Origin: Endotrypanum monterogeii
Taxonomy: Eukaryota > Euglenozoa > Kinetoplastea > Trypanosomatida > Trypanosomatidae
Assembly (NCBI GenBank): GCA_000333855.2
Contig: CM007340.1
Span: 37,632 to 101,631, forward strand
Length of the DNA: 64,000 nucleotides
Direction: 5' to 3'
Position 1 is the first letter of the stretch, and the number at the start of each line of letters is the position of its first letter. The notes beneath the pieces were generated by a model. The model had not been told where the DNA came from, searched no databases, and saw nothing but the letters and a program-made list of their open reading frames with translations. Below are positions 52,601-62,072 of the stretch, one piece after another. A program made the translations under genes and the position numbers.

Positions 52601-55600
52601 TAACAGAGATGGGATATGCTGCTGCGGAGGCATTGGCAATGAGTTCACCAGGGGTGACGGAAATTGCAGCAGGCGAAGCGTATCGATGTAGCTAAAAAGA
52701 GTGCGCGGTAGCACAGCGGAATCTACCGAGGCAGTAGCAGCACGAAGCCTGGTATCTGTAGCACAGCTAGCCCTTGCTGCCATGGAGGCGAGCAGCGCCG
52801 CCTCGGCGAAGTTGACTGTCACGTCTTCGTACCCACCGTATTCGGCAAGTAGTTGCATTGCCTGCTCGTACAGAAGGTCACTCCACGCCTCTCGGCTAGC
52901 AATAATCTCTGCAGCTGTCGCCCTATCCAAATCTCCTTTAATCGACGACGGCATCTCGAACAAGCTGAGCACGCGAGCATCGCACAGCAACGTCGTGGCC
53001 ACCTGATACAGCAACCTCACCAAGGTGGCGTACTTCATGCCAGTGGTGTCTGGGCGAATCACGTGCTTGCACTGAGCCTTCTGCAGAAACTCCTCCTCCT
53101 GCGCCCGCAGCATCAGCAGTATCTCTCTCTGAGGACTGCGGTGCCGAAGCGAAAGCTGCTCAGCCCAAGCGAACGCCCCATCGAGTCGGTCAAGGATTTC
53201 CAGCTCCTTGGTGGCCACCACTCGTTTACACTCACGTCGATACATCGGATCCACGGGCGACTGCGGCAGCAGAAGACGACACTTGAGGACCCAGAGAAGG
53301 GTTACGGCAGGTAACATGTTTGCACAGTCGTCCCCACCGCTGCGAAGTCGACGCAGGAGTGCGGCAATCAGTGTCTTCTGATTCTCGAGCCCCAAAGGCT
53401 GCATCGGGGAAGCGGATGTGACAAGCATTTCCGCCTGGCCAAAGGCAGCGAGTCGCGAGAGGGCCGCAGCTGAGGTACGGGATGGTGGCAGTGGGATCGG
53501 TACGCACGACGTAAGTTCTGGGAAGCAGGCGCACAACACTCCCACCAACTCGCGGTAAGAGTTCGTGGACCACTCCTCCAACGGCGACGTAGATGCCAAA
53601 GGACATGTCTCTAGAAACGTTGTGAGTCCAGCGAGCGTTTGCAGACGTGCATTGTCAGGGCGGCCAATGTCCATGACAGGCACCTGTGCGGTGTAGCGCA
53701 TGCACTCTGCCGCAGCTACCGCCCATGCTCCTGAGAACAAGTGATGCGTACCGGCGACGCCGTGGCGACTCGCAAAGCGACTGACTAGCAGCGGCGTCAG
53801 CTCTGAGAGGGCACCTGTCGTGTCTGACGGATTTTCGGTTGACACCTGGAGAAGACCGCGCCAGAGAGCCAGCTGGATCTCTGTGAAAAGCGGCAAGCGA
53901 TTTGTGTAAGTGTCGACAAAGGACGCCACTCGGTTCTGCAGGGCAGGAATAAGGTGATGCACGGTGGGCATGGGATCCGATGTTACCAGATTTGCGTATG
54001 TAGCGGCGGTGGCACGAATATATAAGAGTTGCTGAAGACATGTGAAACCCTCTCGAAACGCTGCAGACTCCCAGAGGCGATGAAGCAGCGTCCTCGACTC
54101 CTCCACTGCAGTTGCCTTGGTCCCCCACTTTGTAGCGGAGTTCTCTGAATGTGTCGCAGCGGATGCTGCCTGCGCGGCCGTGTTCCAATCCTGCAGCAAG
54201 CGACGCTCCTCTGTTGTGGTGATGTGGGGAGTGGGGACATAACGATGTAGCAGGGCTTTACCTCCCTGGAGTGGAAAGGGGAGACTGAGGTGCTGCTTCA
54301 GCGATTCCAGGAAATTTGTGGACGCCTGAACCAACGCCACCGCGTGGGGTATTGCCGGACTCATTTTCGAGGCCGCCTTGCACAACAAGGCTGCATAGGT
54401 AACAAGTGGGATGTAGTTGTCGGTGTGCAGGCCGTGCTCTTCGCTCGCATGCTGGAGAACGAGTCGTGCAAAAGGCGCTGCGAGGCGGAGAAGCTGCTGA
54501 AATGCCACAAGCGGCGCCGCAGTAAAGTTGTGGCTTCCCAGCGCCGCTTGCACCACCCCGCACAAATGCACCAGGGCTTTGTTCACGAGAGTAGAGCTGA
54601 CCACCTGCATTTGTGAGCCCCACAGCTCCGTGAGGGCGTCTGCGTGAGGACCAATGAGGAGAACAGCGCGTGTGTACAGCCCCGTGAGCATCTCTGGTGA
54701 GCAAAGGTCTGTGCTCACCACTGTCAGAGCGCGCTCGGCAAGTTTGACTGGAAGATGGGTATGTATCCACAATCGACGCATTTGAGTGACTTCGCTGAGA
54801 GCTACGCTGTCGCTGCACTGCTCCAGCACAAACCAGAGTACCAAGTCCTCTATCCAAGGGCGATCGGCAAAGGTGTGTTGCTGATTCTTCTCTTCTCGTT
54901 TCACTGATCCAACGGCGTGTTTCACATCCTGCTCGGCGATGTCGGCTGACTTTGAAACAAGCTGCTGCAGCGCAAGAGCAGCACGGCCAACACGGCGAGA
55001 GACAAGAGATCTTGCTACGGGGTCGCTGGTGATGATGGTAGAGTTTTCCTTATTCATGACGAGCTGGCTGACCCCATTAGACGTCTCGTCGTCTGGGCCG
55101 CCGAGCCACAACGCGCGCAGCAGTTGGAGACCTTCATCCGTGAAGGACGCAGAAACATCCTCTTGGGCGTCGCTATCTATCATGCGGTCAAGTAGCCCCA
55201 GGAGCTCCTGCTTGAACCCAGCCCAGTGCCCGCTGCGGTTCTGGATGTAGCGGTGCAAAATCAGTCTCCTCAAGTCGCTGGGGAGGCTGCTGGACCGTAG
55301 CAGGGAGCTCGTGCGAAGCAAGGTAAAGACACTCGGTGCCCCGGCAGACAGTGCGTCGCTGAGTTGCGCACACCCAGGACGCTGAGAATCAGCACGAAAG
55401 CCGATGGAGACGAACGTGTTGTGGTACTGCAGTAGACGTGAGAGCAGGCACGCCGGAGGCGGACTGAGAGATACCACAGAGATGGCCGTCTCCTCTGTGA
55501 ACGTGGCGCCTTGCACCAACTTCTGCCGCCTCTGTTCGGCGAGTGATGTGTGGACGCTAAGGGCGAAACTCTCGGGAGATGGTATTGCCACTGGTGCCAC

Positions 55601-58600
55601 GTAGAGCTCCACCGCACGATTGCGCATGGCACGCGAAATTTCGCCGTAGCGCGGGTTCAGTGTGGCAAACAGGCGGAAACGGGGATGTGGCCGAACCACG
55701 CGCACCTCATCATCGACGATACCTTGCTCATTCACAGCAAGAACACCATTCGGCTCTACGAGCGGGTTCAGTCTGTCTAGCACACTCGCATTGCAGTAGT
55801 TCACGTTGTCCAGGACGAGCCAGTGACCCTGCAGCATTGCCTCCAGCACAAGAGAGTCACGCCACTCAAACTCACCCTGTTTTCCCTCCACCTGATCGAA
55901 CCCGCCAAGCAAATCCACTGTGTCGCAGCTCGCCGTCATGGAGAATGTCACCAGCTTTGCCCCAGCAAGGGCAGCAGCGGTGCGCAGCGCGAAGGTTTTG
56001 CCAGCGCCGGAGGGACCGACCAGCAAGGCAAACTGATTCTGCTCAACGCACACCAGTAGCGATTTGACAAGGTGCGCCTGCGAAGGCAAGAGGAGCAGCG
56101 AGCTAAGCTGCTGCAGGTCTGAGACACTGATGGCACCTGCATCGCGTTTCATCAGGCGTTTTCGGTCGAAGTACACTGCACCTTCGTGGATGAGAAAGTC
56201 GGAGTCGCACCCGTCCCGCACATCCCTCTCCACCTCTACTTTGGAGAAACACAACTCCAACGCCAAACGGCATCGTTGAGCATCTTCTTCGGTGCGCATG
56301 CGCTGGATAAAAAGCATGTCAGCGACTGCCGTCGGTCGCTCGCGCAAATCGTACGACTGAATCAGTTTTGCCCAGCGCAACACATCACGCAGGTTGAACT
56401 CCCAGGGGCTTCCTCGCAAGCCATACTCACGGCGCACCATCGTCTCGTGCTGCAATCGACCCACGAAGTCAACCATTCGTCGCAGTGTTGCCTCTCCGAT
56501 ATCGGGACACACCGCCTGAGCAATCACAATCAGATCGCCAACGTCGAACGCTTCGACGCGTACCTTAATGAATCGGTTAACGAAACTTGAAGGCAGACCC
56601 TTCCGACCGCCACCCTCCAGCAACGGATTCTGGCACGCGAACACACGAAAATCGGCGTGCGCATGGAATTCCTCGTTTAGCTCGGGAATAAATACAGTGG
56701 AGCGGTGGTCGAGCAAGGCGTTCAGGCCCTCCAGCACGGATTGGCTCGCCAAGTTCAGCTCGTCGAGTATCACCCACGAGCCCTCTTTCAGGGCTCGCAA
56801 GAGAACACCATCCGACCATGCAAACTGAGGGCCTTTCAGACGACCTGTACTATCGCACTCCTGCAGCGACAACGCCCCTTCGTCATTTATGGTGGCGACC
56901 GAGACCCCTCCCCCTGTAGCGTCCGCAGTCATCTCCTGCTCAACGACATCGCTGGGGCTTGGCAGATATGTACCAAACAGGTCCATGATGTCCGTCTGTT
57001 CGCTCAAGTTGATGCGCACCACCGGCCGACCTAGCGCACAGCCGAGAGCCTCCACGATGCTGGTTTTACCCACGCCTGGACTACCCTCCAGTAAAACGGC
57101 TTTTTTCACGAGACTCGCCCGCATCAGCTTTGACAAATTGCGCTGCGTTGCTGGTGCACCGAAAAAGAAACGGTTCTGCATCGATGCTGGAAGCTGCGGT
57201 TCGGCCATGTCGTCGCACATCTCCCAGAAAGGCTTCGCAAATAGAGTCATATGGTCAATCGGTGGCTGCCCGCATCGTGTCAACTCCTGCAATGCCTGCG
57301 ATGTGCAGCTTTTTCTCACTACTGCACACGATGCCTCTGATTGCCCGCTGCCAACACCAATGCCATCGAGAATGACAGCGTCGAGCCCATGAAGAAAGGC
57401 AACCTCTGGTGGGCAGCGGCCATGTGCAGCGTTCATAAATGACACCCAGCTGATGACATCTCGGATACTGATATGCTGTGGAGAGCCAGATCTGACAGTG
57501 GACTGTGAAACGCTGCAAAGAACCGCCGCCATGTGTGGAGCCCACAGAGCCAGCTCTGCTTTCAGGCGGCGGGAGAGAATCATGCTTACCTCCTCCACAT
57601 CCGTAGTGGGGCGGACATAGATCTCCGTGAAGCGATTACGAAGAGCGGGAGATAGTTCTTTTTTTCCGAAATCGCCACCTGGATTCATGGTAGCCATGAC
57701 AAGAAACTGCTCGTGAGCTACAATGCAGTCGGCGCTGCTCTTCTCCGCCAGTGTCACGCTGCGCGAAGGCTCCAGTACACTGTTCAGTCGTTCCAGTACA
57801 CTGTCCTCAGTGAGCGAAATCTCATCGAGCACAAACATGTCACCGTTAAGCATACTCTCCACCAGTGGGCCGTTCCTCCATTCAAACAATCCCAGATCTC
57901 GGCGATCGGGTGGAGAAGGTCGAAGACTTCCGAGAAAGTCTGCCGCCTCTGTGTGCTGATGGCAGTTGAGGATGTGGAGTGGTATTCCAAGCAGTGCCGC
58001 CCAGAGCTGGCAGACTGTGGTCTTGCTGCTCCCAGTTTCGCCAACCAGCAAAACAGGCTCCTTGTGTTCCAGGCAAATGCCGACTATCGTGAACAGGCGC
58101 TGCATCGACTCCGTCCATACGATTTTGAACTCGTCAATGACGCCACTTTCAACCTGACGAAAATACTGCTCCACAAATGGCCAGTGCGATGGGCAATAGA
58201 TCACCTTATCGATCAGCTCGGTCTTACTCACTGACTCGATCACGTCTCGCACGATCTGACGCTCGCTGGGCTTGCGGCAGCGCTCTCCCAGAAGCAGGAA
58301 TCCGTGTTCCGCCAGCTGCTGATATGTTTCTGGATGTCGCTCCGCCCAGCGAAACAGGTCTCGAGGGGTAATAAAGCCATGACGACCCGCAAAAATCTGC
58401 GAGTTTTGGCGGTGTATTTGCAGCGCGGTCATCACCTCTACCATTTTCTCTGCGAAGCTCTGAGGAAGTGAGTAGCGTCGGCATAGAATAGTGGTGATCT
58501 CTGTAGTCGGGATTTCATCAACTGTGATTTCGAGGAAGCGATTGCGAAACGCGCGGGACAGCATCTTCCGACCACTGTAAATGCCAGCAGGGTTCTGCGT

Positions 58601-61210
58601 TGCAAATATACGTAGCTGAGGATGTGGTTTGATTGTTTCTTGTGTGTCAGGGACAAACAGCTCGCAATTGTCATCGAGCAGACGGTTAAGGGCCTCCAGC
58701 ACATCGGTCGGAGCTAGATTGAGCTCATCCAAAACTACCCAGTATCCATGGCGCACAGCGTTTACCAATATACCGTCAACGTAACGTAACTTACCGAACT
58801 CGTCTGTGACATAGTGGCCCAGGTACTCCTGAACCTCAGTACTGTCATGGTTATTGATGCGCACAAATTTGTTTCCAGTCAACTCTGCTAGATACTTCAC
58901 CATTGAGCTCTTACCCGAAGACGTGGGGCCCTCCAGAAGCACCGGTCGATTTGCAAACACTGCGCGACCGAGATTCGTCAGATGACCTTTGACGCTGTCG
59001 GTGAGGATGAAAGCCTCGTCGCAGTACGGAGCCTCGGTACCAGCGGGAATCCATATATGCTGGTATGCGATATACAGTCCATCCTTTGGTGTAGGGGGCA
59101 AACTTGGTGAATTGGGACGCTTGCCACGGAAAATGTTCTTGACAATGAGGCCCTCCACGACCATGTGAAACTGTCGCTGCAGCGGAGTAGCAAACCCAAG
59201 AAGTAGGCCGTCAAACAAAGCAATCGCAAAGCCGTAGAGCGGCGTAGCGCGGCGAACGTACGAAAGAGCACGTGTGAGCGTGCGCAGACTAAACGACGGC
59301 GCCTTCGACTCGCCGTCCAAGGCACAAAGCTTTGTTTTGGCATTGCTCACGCAATCGAGAAAAAAGTCCGTAATTTCATCCACCTTTGCGTCTGCCGTAA
59401 GAAAGCCAATGTACTCTTTCACTACAATACTGATGTCGTTGCGGTTGAACGGTTCGCTCACGTAAAACTCGACAAACCGCGAGCGCAGGGACGGGGGAAG
59501 ATCTTTTTTGCCAACATCCGTGGGTGGATTCATGTTTGCGAAAACGTGAAAGTTTTTATGGCGTATGATGGGCTCTGAGGAATCCTTGTCCGTGAGAAAA
59601 AGACGGTCGACATCTCCAAGCACAGACGACACACGCTCCAGCACCTCTGTACTCGCCAAATTGAGCTCATCCAAGAGAATCCAGTGACCCTCTCGCCACG
59701 CCTTCACGAGGGAGCCTTCCTCATAGTGAAATGCGAAGTTCGCTCGTGTTTTTTGGACAGTATCCAGAAGCGCATTGGCTTTTTCTTCCAGTTCCTCCCA
59801 TTGTTGATGCATGGACACATCATACTCTACTTTTGCACTTTTTGCCTTGAAAGAGATGCAACCCTTAATGACCTGGCTCAACGCACGGTCCCACTTCCTG
59901 GCATGAACAGACTGCTGCAGCACATTCAGAAACGGGGCGTTTTTTTCAGCATTAAAACATGCTGCGAATAAATCTGCAAATCTACTGTATAGGTCCCGCA
60001 CTGTCACACCAACGTCTAGGGGTTTCCACCCACCCATGAAATCCGACGAGTCAGTCTGCTGATTGAGATTGTGGACAATCAGCGTCTGTCCCAGCTGGTC
60101 AGCCAGATACTGCACGATAAAAGTCTTTCCGACCCCTGTCTCACCGGTGAGAAGCGCGTGCTCGTTCGATTCTACGGCTGCTGCTAGCCTCTCCAAGAGG
60201 GACATGGCATGCGTGGTTGGTGCAAACGCCACGCGACTTTCGCGAAGAAGCCCAGAAACACTTGAAATGAGTGGTATACTCACCCTTCCCACAGTGTAGA
60301 AGTCTGTTGCAAGAGACTCCAGTGGTTTGCACTCTGAAACGAGAGGCTCGGCAACATTGATCGGTACCCCGCAAGCTTCCGCAACGATCTTCAGCACCCC
60401 AGTGCGCTCGTTACCTGGGGGAAACTTTGCCACAAGGCAGTCGAAGGCCTCTTTCACCATCGTCTCGCGCGTGCGTGACGAAATAAACGCCGGCGCACTT
60501 TTGCTATTAGCATTATCATTACAAAGCGTGCTTGGCAGCCGCTTACTTACTCGCTTACTCCACCTCAACAGATTCTGCAGCCCAACAAGGGATGCACCGG
60601 ATGTTGGGGAGGTCAACATCGCCAGGTTTTGAACAATGGACAAGGGAACATTGCTGTAAGTATGGTTGATAATGCTGCAGATTTCTTCCGCTGTCAAGTT
60701 TTCCATGATCACCGTGCCCCAAAGCTCAGCATACGGCACAGAGTTTGACTTACGCGTGAGAACCGCTGAACCGGAGGAGTAGAGCTGCTGAGTTGCGATT
60801 AACTTAAACCCGTCGTGTGCGCGGAGGAACTTGTTTTTATCTGGGATGAAGAGGGTCGAGCTTTCAAGCAAAGAAAGGAGCACTGCAAAAACGTCGAACG
60901 AGGCGAGGTCGATATCTTCCATAAGAACCCAATACCCCTTCTGAACCGCAACTGTCAGCGGTCCTGGAACCCATTCGAAGGATCCCGGAGTCTGGGTAGC
61001 GCTAAATTTGCCAAGAAGATCTTTACTGTCGAAGGTGTCATCCACATTGACCTGAATCATCGTTTCCTTTGCCGCGTACTTTTCCGCCAAATGCAGCACA
61101 GAGGCACTTTTTCCACATCCAATGGCGCCTTGGATGAGGACTGCATTGCTAGTCTCCAGGGCCAGCTGGATATTCTCCAGGTTTCTTGCAACTGTCGGCG
61201 TGAGAATCAT
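46670..61210 (-). CDS. MDN1: Midasin (Rea1/Mdn1), giant AAA+ ATPase of 60S ribosome assembly
   Basis: The first ATG is at 61210, giving about 4846 aa; the frame upstream starts at TTG and crosses the splice site. Six AAA+ modules are visible by their Walker A loops: GAIGCGKS (28-35), GETGVGKT (about 357), GPTSSGKS (about 760), GETGSSKT (about 1057), GSPGVGKT (about 1375) and GPSGAGKT (about 1731), each with a Walker B such as LLDELNLA. A long helical linker (about 2000-3900), a very acidic Asp/Glu-rich region (about 3960-4500) and a C-terminal MIDAS domain with DDSLSM at about 4590 follow, in the order known for midasin. The protein removes assembly factors (Rsa4/Ytm1) from pre-60S particles, using the MIDAS domain to grip their UBL. 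The frame is unbroken over 14.5 kb. AAA4 has Ser before the Walker Lys instead of Gly. Confidence 0.97.
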   Translation of the reverse strand: MILTPTVARNLENIQLALETSNAVLIQGAIGCGKSASVLHLAEKYAAKETMIQVNVDDTFDSKDLLGKFSATQTPGSFEWVPGPLTVAVQKGYWVLMEDIDLASFDVFAVLLSLLESSTLFIPDKNKFLRAHDGFKLIATQQLYSSGSAVLTRKSNSVPYAELWGTVIMENLTAEEICSIINHTYSNVPLSIVQNLAMLTSPTSGASLVGLQNLLRWSKRVSKRLPSTLCNDNANSKSAPAFISSRTRETMVKEAFDCLVAKFPPGNERTGVLKIVAEACGVPINVAEPLVSECKPLESLATDFYTVGRVSIPLISSVSGLLRESRVAFAPTTHAMSLLERLAAAVESNEHALLTGETGVGKTFIVQYLADQLGQTLIVHNLNQQTDSSDFMGGWKPLDVGVTVRDLYSRFADLFAACFNAEKNAPFLNVLQQSVHARKWDRALSQVIKGCISFKAKSAKVEYDVSMHQQWEELEEKANALLDTVQKTRANFAFHYEEGSLVKAWREGHWILLDELNLASTEVLERVSSVLGDVDRLFLTDKDSSEPIIRHKNFHVFANMNPPTDVGKKDLPPSLRSRFVEFYVSEPFNRNDISIVVKEYIGFLTADAKVDEITDFFLDCVSNAKTKLCALDGESKAPSFSLRTLTRALSYVRRATPLYGFAIALFDGLLLGFATPLQRQFHMVVEGLIVKNIFRGKRPNSPSLPPTPKDGLYIAYQHIWIPAGTEAPYCDEAFILTDSVKGHLTNLGRAVFANRPVLLEGPTSSGKSSMVKYLAELTGNKFVRINNHDSTEVQEYLGHYVTDEFGKLRYVDGILVNAVRHGYWVVLDELNLAPTDVLEALNRLLDDNCELFVPDTQETIKPHPQLRIFATQNPAGIYSGRKMLSRAFRNRFLEITVDEIPTTEITTILCRRYSLPQSFAEKMVEVMTALQIHRQNSQIFAGRHGFITPRDLFRWAERHPETYQQLAEHGFLLLGERCRKPSERQIVRDVIESVSKTELIDKVIYCPSHWPFVEQYFRQVESGVIDEFKIVWTESMQRLFTIVGICLEHKEPVLLVGETGSSKTTVCQLWAALLGIPLHILNCHQHTEAADFLGSLRPSPPDRRDLGLFEWRNGPLVESMLNGDMFVLDEISLTEDSVLERLNSVLEPSRSVTLAEKSSADCIVAHEQFLVMATMNPGGDFGKKELSPALRNRFTEIYVRPTTDVEEVSMILSRRLKAELALWAPHMAAVLCSVSQSTVRSGSPQHISIRDVISWVSFMNAAHGRCPPEVAFLHGLDAVILDGIGVGSGQSEASCAVVRKSCTSQALQELTRCGQPPIDHMTLFAKPFWEMCDDMAEPQLPASMQNRFFFGAPATQRNLSKLMRASLVKKAVLLEGSPGVGKTSIVEALGCALGRPVVRINLSEQTDIMDLFGTYLPSPSDVVEQEMTADATGGGVSVATINDEGALSLQECDSTGRLKGPQFAWSDGVLLRALKEGSWVILDELNLASQSVLEGLNALLDHRSTVFIPELNEEFHAHADFRVFACQNPLLEGGGRKGLPSSFVNRFIKVRVEAFDVGDLIVIAQAVCPDIGEATLRRMVDFVGRLQHETMVRREYGLRGSPWEFNLRDVLRWAKLIQSYDLRERPTAVADMLFIQRMRTEEDAQRCRLALELCFSKVEVERDVRDGCDSDFLIHEGAVYFDRKRLMKRDAGAISVSDLQQLSSLLLLPSQAHLVKSLLVCVEQNQFALLVGPSGAGKTFALRTAAALAGAKLVTFSMTASCDTVDLLGGFDQVEGKQGEFEWRDSLVLEAMLQGHWLVLDNVNYCNASVLDRLNPLVEPNGVLAVNEQGIVDDEVRVVRPHPRFRLFATLNPRYGEISRAMRNRAVELYVAPVAIPSPESFALSVHTSLAEQRRQKLVQGATFTEETAISVVSLSPPPACLLSRLLQYHNTFVSIGFRADSQRPGCAQLSDALSAGAPSVFTLLRTSSLLRSSSLPSDLRRLILHRYIQNRSGHWAGFKQELLGLLDRMIDSDAQEDVSASFTDEGLQLLRALWLGGPDDETSNGVSQLVMNKENSTIITSDPVARSLVSRRVGRAALALQQLVSKSADIAEQDVKHAVGSVKREEKNQQHTFADRPWIEDLVLWFVLEQCSDSVALSEVTQMRRLWIHTHLPVKLAERALTVVSTDLCSPEMLTGLYTRAVLLIGPHADALTELWGSQMQVVSSTLVNKALVHLCGVVQAALGSHNFTAAPLVAFQQLLRLAAPFARLVLQHASEEHGLHTDNYIPLVTYAALLCKAASKMSPAIPHAVALVQASTNFLESLKQHLSLPFPLQGGKALLHRYVPTPHITTTEERRLLQDWNTAAQAASAATHSENSATKWGTKATAVEESRTLLHRLWESAAFREGFTCLQQLLYIRATAATYANLVTSDPMPTVHHLIPALQNRVASFVDTYTNRLPLFTEIQLALWRGLLQVSTENPSDTTGALSELTPLLVSRFASRHGVAGTHHLFSGAWAVAAAECMRYTAQVPVMDIGRPDNARLQTLAGLTTFLETCPLASTSPLEEWSTNSYRELVGVLCACFPELTSCVPIPLPPSRTSAAALSRLAAFGQAEMLVTSASPMQPLGLENQKTLIAALLRRLRSGGDDCANMLPAVTLLWVLKCRLLLPQSPVDPMYRRECKRVVATKELEILDRLDGAFAWAEQLSLRHRSPQREILLMLRAQEEEFLQKAQCKHVIRPDTTGMKYATLVRLLYQVATTLLCDARVLSLFEMPSSIKGDLDRATAAEIIASREAWSDLLYEQAMQLLAEYGGYEDVTVNFAEAALLASMAARASCATDTRLRAATASVDSAVLPRTLFSYIDTLRLLQFPSPLVNSLPMPPQQHIPSLLRHRVVYLDSCLSQLSAIAPQGTSRRFVEDVFAQYRSLFRQVEEWELQERRADELAVMYKEKATVIEGDDEKLMRKLKELFPSFEAEFSVDALEADAAGQSGHQKTEDLLEGRRAKFARILFKERNGFYLRHLVEVHRTFYWRLISPRMVEDTMAPSASTSTPPQITALMSAFQHRFDVLSAELHTFSPLSCPSSGVAKGDEQLLLNGFESRALLLRAEMRGTAVSLEERRATGFNIFLDTDVYELSRFSVPLQTLLDAVQRLAKQFPDTPSLQRCLRIGHKIAALPAMTTPLMKVMAGCEVLLRECYEWERNASHEVSLMHHMTELSSFVLRWRRLELHCWEHVFQAKRAELELQAAQQWFQLYDLLLGEEAMVESSDEDKGAVTSLDEGTPLLRRCRAAFQYASKFMWGALYGDFSVRLRLLQGFGFHLLATEGPHAPLANTLLHICDFFAQFEPLVQEKRDKAVAPIEEDIAEFAKIMRWEDANYYAVRATAEKSHLKMARVLGSLEEALRTPVLATITADEERCEEDASLGFVLPVRAGAKKGKHARSPVEAARKGAKGGKRERSGKAVPITPKGSVVAPVATAEDPALPWLGGNVYLTQAHTFLKDATDEIIENVSALQQPKTSNQVKVRALKTLFERLSEAGVPHTHENQVGAWEILFSTTEALLGCRETHCDQTAAVARLSAAATEQYRFARWLQRLREVERKPHHDLSAAQVKRGTGTVESLFANAVHVAATVCELFHLHEQLRVLEMAVQESAASSETSTDGGAVMLAVSRVLLDDAVEVACLVQSICSGLGWMIVQPHMLAESASEARGLVHELTAISSELWAICTLQEPLRRSSASVVPPGVCKSYFETLHRMLGVVQRLQACSAANIAAAAKPLLVAVTGVLARHEQSPADAHERSAAETKRRRTEKPPRPWAEQLHHVIEEVTDALIPCSEDERGVLVEGPLTTSSSAAADADTKASERSDSETDCSGPHGDSAVYARYTVYGTAVHEAVQRLVPALDDLLSSPLRPEAAANAAVVTGPSPLSIYTLAASEKAQLLPRLSVCRGEVQRAREAWCSVLEAQCSFGVVVARLFTVLLKKGFCKSEDPEPEDGDGEGEDGQQQSGTGMDDGEGEKDVTDEIDNEDQLMNMKDKEEQPEDQQQKGEKDEGEEDKAADVETDFKGQKEQRSESDAEGDEDGNESDKEMGDVDEGTEQERKKSKKDAGDTDEMREDAGDAAEDVPEDDLAEGDEHRDDDGETGGFDDKASEIRDADEERSGEHDVVGDDAKSEMDEDGSSGGDGDSDSGDSAERSDAEGEDREESVRDDNHSSDADEEPEEGDAASEDRVDSNAETDADRSEFGEEEVQQEDNDDSAGEASDLENSIDGPDENVFEGGQQDDQEGDEATENQQRDKKDTSKKTHREQTANEEQQPDTEQEQDDAGQNWKKQQEENEQAQRRDNTEQTRSQHNPYRAVKEALQRHQRQMQQLNLNQHVDVTDEKDKPEKKPPKPEQASDQEGVEEFDWDEDGEREGLAAAEQTEAKPTEADAREEEGEDNRSDGGSGEEGDGEDEDESAEVPHDERRRRRRAEDKLTEIEEKEAAEEASKKKKSKKKVTATARDEDASEPEEDNDDDSRNEAPSAAEEANAKLERGRQLWLEQETAVEGLAQQLCEQLRLILTPTLADKLQGDYKTGKRLNMKRIIPYIASQFKKDRIWLRRTKPSKRTYQILVALDDSLSMQCNNAGVLSCRAVALIAKALQQLEVGEFGVACFGKETHVMHPLEEPFLADSGPRLFSEITFEQKSTNMKLLLETTLDYLDDARDRMRGQTRSTTQQLQQIMFIIGDGQITENRAELRQLMVRAEENHQMVVFVLLDIKAAEGDTAAPHAGTTASPAAGTPLTAKALQGLSTAERMRRLRSDREARLQRVQSNSILDMQIVEFHAGRVVRRPYMEDFPFPYYLIIRDIQNLPEIIADAMRQWFELLNAGV
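47700..49330 (-). other. MDN1: Asp/Glu-rich region of midasin
   Basis: This part of the midasin gene encodes about 540 residues dominated by Asp, Glu, Lys, Gln and Ser. It is expected to be a flexible tether carrying the MIDAS domain back to the AAA+ ring. Its repetitive GAN/GAR codons generate long spurious open frames on the opposite strand. Confidence 0.9.
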
Positions 61211-61334
61211 TTCAACTATTAAGGCTCTTTGAAAAACCCTACTGAAAAGAGTCCGAAAATGTGGTTGGCGGAGAAGCGTGAAAACCTCAACGGGTGGATT
61301 CGAGCAAAGGTAGAAAGTGACGAGAAATCGCAAA

Positions 61335-61350
61335 CTGTGAGAAAAGAAGG
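61335..61350 (-). promoter_or_regulatory. Trans-splice acceptor of midasin
   Basis: The minus strand reads CCTTCTTTTCTCACAG, a compact pyrimidine tract directly followed by AG with the G at 61335. The 5' UTR to the ATG at 61210 would be 124 nt. No in-frame ATG lies between, and the site excludes the upstream TTG-initiated extension. Confidence 0.65.
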
Positions 61351-61684
61351 TGTATCACAATTGCCACATATTCTGGTGAAGAGATCTGCCTCCTTTCCCA
61401 ATCACAGCTTCGAGGTCAGGCGTTTCACGCTACCCGAAACGGCAAGCACAAGCTTCCTAACTAAAGCAGATGAAGGCTGATGGTGCTGCACATCAATCAT
61501 ATGAATACGGTGCACAGTTTAAGCGCAAGTTTTCAGACACGAACCTAAAAGGGAGATCTCTTTTTTTTTGTTCGGTGGCCATTGCACTGACACATTACTG
61601 TAGGAACGAAAAATCAGGAAAAAACTCCATTGAAGTTGAGTACTGAAGCTGGAGCCCAGATAAGACTCTTTTTTTTGTGTTCGC

Positions 61685-62058
61685 GTTGAGTGCCTAAATT
61701 TTCGCTAATAACCAACGGGTGAAGTTGGTGAACTTAGTTCCAAAACACAATTCTCGAGACTAGAAAAATCAAAGCCTGTTGGAACCTCTATATGAAATAC
61801 ACACTTTGCACACCAGGGCATGTATTCGCTCAGCGGCGTCACGGGGGGAGAGATCATTCACACCTGTGGAGCCCCAAAAGGTGGTGGATTGGCATAAGGT
61901 GAAGTCTCACACCTGGAGGCCTAGGAGGGGGGGGGGGCTCGATACAAATGACACTCTTGCGGGCTAATGAACGCGAAGGGATGATAAAAAGGGTCACGGT
62001 AAACCCACGACGTGAAAAGGGAAACCGAATTACCCGTCTGTCGATGAAGTTGTGCTCC
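61685..62058. repeat. 374-bp direct repeat, left copy
   Basis: This copy starts at GTTGAGTGCCTAAATTTTCG and ends at TTGTGCTCC, directly against the N run. It matches 62073-62446 except for a handful of substitutions and one-base differences in the G run and near the end. Confidence 0.95.
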
Positions 62059-62072
62059 NNNNNNNNNNNNNN
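62059..62072. other. Assembly gap (14 N)
   Basis: Fourteen undetermined bases join two copies of the same 374-bp sequence. The number of N is unlikely to equal a real gap length. Confidence 0.99.

Noticed and set aside
61211..61333. Extension of midasin by 41 residues
   Set aside because: The frame starts at TTG, not ATG, and crosses a good pyrimidine tract/AG at 61335.
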